Position numbers and translations under genes: made by a program. The notes under the pieces are model-generated. The model was not told the DNA's origin. It ran no database searches and saw nothing but the letters and a program-made list of their open reading frames with translations. Below, one piece after another: positions 21,949 to 22,764 of a stretch of 22,764 nt of DNA (its first letter is position 1; every line of letters starts with the position of its first letter). The stretch comes from JBDRMN01 sp043812055 (GTDB lineage Bacteria; Patescibacteriota; Gracilibacteria; JAHISY01), in NCBI GenBank assembly GCA_043812055.1, contig JBDRMN010000036.1, positions 1-22,764 on the forward strand. Direction: 5' to 3'.

Positions 21949-22345
21949 AAAAGTACCACTCTACCCACTAGGAGTAGGGGGTGGGTACTAGAGGTGGTAT
22001 TTGTTTTTGGCAGGCCACGTCGTTCGTAAGGGGTGGCAAGGCCACGTCGTTCAGTAAGGGGTGGTAAGGCCACGTCGTTCGCGAACGACGTGGCAGGGCT
22101 TATTAACTGAAATTAGAACCGCTTGGGAGACGGAGGAAAGATTTTTAATCCCTTCTTTTTCTACATGTTCACTAAATACATCAAGTTCATTTAAGCTCTA
22201 TTTATAGACAACAAGAAAACCGAAGATAGTGTGAATGTGTGATCTACGGGAATCTCATTTTTTTAAAACTCATTTGTTAGCGCAAAATTCAATCGCATCT
22301 AAACTTAAAATACCACTTTCCACTACTCCAATTACTTTAAGAATT
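21949..22345. other. Non-coding accessory stretch
   Basis: Apart from the tandem repeat and an imperfect palindrome at about 21953-22000 (taccactcta against tagaggtggta), I see no gene. 22095-22345 is AT-rich. A 26-codon open frame on the minus strand (22270-22350) has no good start. Confidence 0.5.
22013..22094. repeat. 27-28-bp tandem repeat capped by a 26-nt palindrome
   Basis: Units at 22013-22039 and 22040-22067 share ggccacgtcgttc, then gtaaggggtgg and aa. A third copy starts at 22068 but turns into its own reverse complement: GCCACGTCGTTCG (22069-22081) and CGAACGACGTGGC (22082-22094) are perfect arms with no loop. It has no spacer-repeat alternation like a CRISPR. Confidence 0.75.
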
Positions 22346-22573
22346 TCAAACTAATTTTTTAATATTTCCATCGGGGAGGTAGAGAATTAACAATCCGATT
22401 AAAATACTGAAAACATTGCTCCAAAACGGATTTTCTACAAAAAAGTAGGCATCTAGTAAGTTCCACAACCCTCTCCAAATCATCACAACCGCGATTGCGG
22501 TTATTAATCTCTCCCAAAAGTAAGGGCTCAATCGAAGAGAAAATCCAGCATTTTGTTTTTTCTTTTTACGCAT
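22346..22573 (-). CDS. Small two-helix membrane protein
   Basis: 75 residues from the ATG at 22573: a basic start (MRKKKKQNAG), then two hydrophobic segments (about 20-42, with WERLITAIAVVMIWRGLWNLLD, and about 50-67), and a short charged end (LPDGNIKKLV). Longer frames from 22597 or 22642 are possible; the latter would run into the transposase 3' end, so I use the internal ATG before the Lys cluster. I do not know a function. The WERL...WRG(L/I)W..LD pattern is, to my recollection, common to small CPR membrane proteins. TGA is the stop. Confidence 0.6.
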   Translation of the reverse strand: MRKKKKQNAGFSLRLSPYFWERLITAIAVVMIWRGLWNLLDAYFFVENPFWSNVFSILIGLLILYLPDGNIKKLV

Positions 22574-22614
22574 TTTTATTTTTATCGATGTCCACATTTT
22601 AACATTTTTTACTA

Positions 22615-22764
22615 TTATTCGCAAATCACTGTATGCGTCCAATACATACTGGAATGTTTAGCTAAGAATACTTGAACCGGGGTTTGATTGGAAAGTGAAT
22701 AGTGAGGACGGTAGAAGTTGTAAGTAAAGATGAACCTGGATAGTGATTGGTTAAACTCAGAAAG
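22615..22764 (-). CDS. Transposase/integrase C-terminal end (partial, runs off the window)
   Basis: On the minus strand the last 150 bp encode 49 residues ending in TAA at 22615. They include FIFTYNFYRPHYSLSNQTP followed by VQVFLAKH. The YN..RPH.SL...TP pattern is the C-terminal signature of DDE integrase-core transposases (IS3/IS481-like). The catalytic residues lie beyond the window. Whether the element is complete cannot be seen. Its 3' end lies 42 bp upstream of the small membrane gene. Confidence 0.75.
   Translation of the reverse strand, partial: LSEFNQSLSRFIFTYNFYRPHYSLSNQTPVQVFLAKHSSMYWTHTVICE

Noticed and set aside
22013..22094. CRISPR array
   Set aside because: Only two and a half adjoining copies, no unique spacers, no cas genes.
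22270..22350. Possible short peptide or frameshifted extension (ends ...DAIEFCANK) after the small membrane gene
   Set aside because: A 26-codon frame with no good start and a stop directly upstream; reads like coding sequence but is too short to support.

Overview
The window looks like a chromosomal segment of a Candidate Phyla Radiation (Patescibacteria) bacterium. The grounds are its gene content: a membrane-anchored VirD4/TraG-like ATPase with a long uncharacterised N-terminal region, a sigma-region-4/HARE-HTH protein, tandem VirB2/TrbC-like membrane proteins and PKD surface proteins. Most starts have no clear Shine-Dalgarno sequence, and short palindromic repeats are scattered through it. 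TGA is used as a stop (at 7128-7130, 7093-7095 and 12629-12631), which argues against the recoded Gracilibacteria/Absconditabacteria. I cannot place it to phylum.

Layout. 1-986 is a non-conserved region with one small ORF, one intact tRNA-Ile(GAT) and two decayed copies of it. 987-1850 is a ComEC-type metallo-beta-lactamase, which meets tail to tail a VirD4/TraG-like ATPase (1858-4389, minus). 4567-5854 (minus) holds rsmH and an ftsL-like gene, a stub of a division cluster. 5892-9397 holds housekeeping and signalling genes: a PAS protein, a COG2426 membrane protein, tsaC/sua5, galU and a TPR protein. 9769-10869 is the sigma4/HARE regulator.

11203-19898 (plus) is the most unusual part. It is a run of membrane genes built from a repeated two-helix VirB2/TrbC-pilin-like unit: two proteins with four tandem units each, two with one unit, two related coiled-coil proteins with one N-terminal membrane anchor, and a 735-residue protein with three membrane helices and about six PKD domains. 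Several share a basic N-terminal motif (F-x-[IV]-x-x-I-x-N-x-N-P) before the first helix or a C-terminal tail of the form [VI]-[ND]-I-[SN]-I-G. One gene in the run carries an apparent frameshift. I read this as a candidate undescribed cell-envelope or surface apparatus distantly related to type IV secretion pilins. The VirD4-like ATPase 7 kb away is a possible but unproven partner.

19933-21883 encodes a 2-hydroxyacid dehydrogenase and a LOG-family protein ending at a clear intrinsic terminator. 21884-22764 is an accessory end with tandem and palindromic repeats, a small membrane protein and the C-terminal end of an integrase-type transposase running off the window. A recurring feature is an extended -10 element (TGCTAAAAT-like) placed so close to start codons that several mRNAs are probably leaderless.
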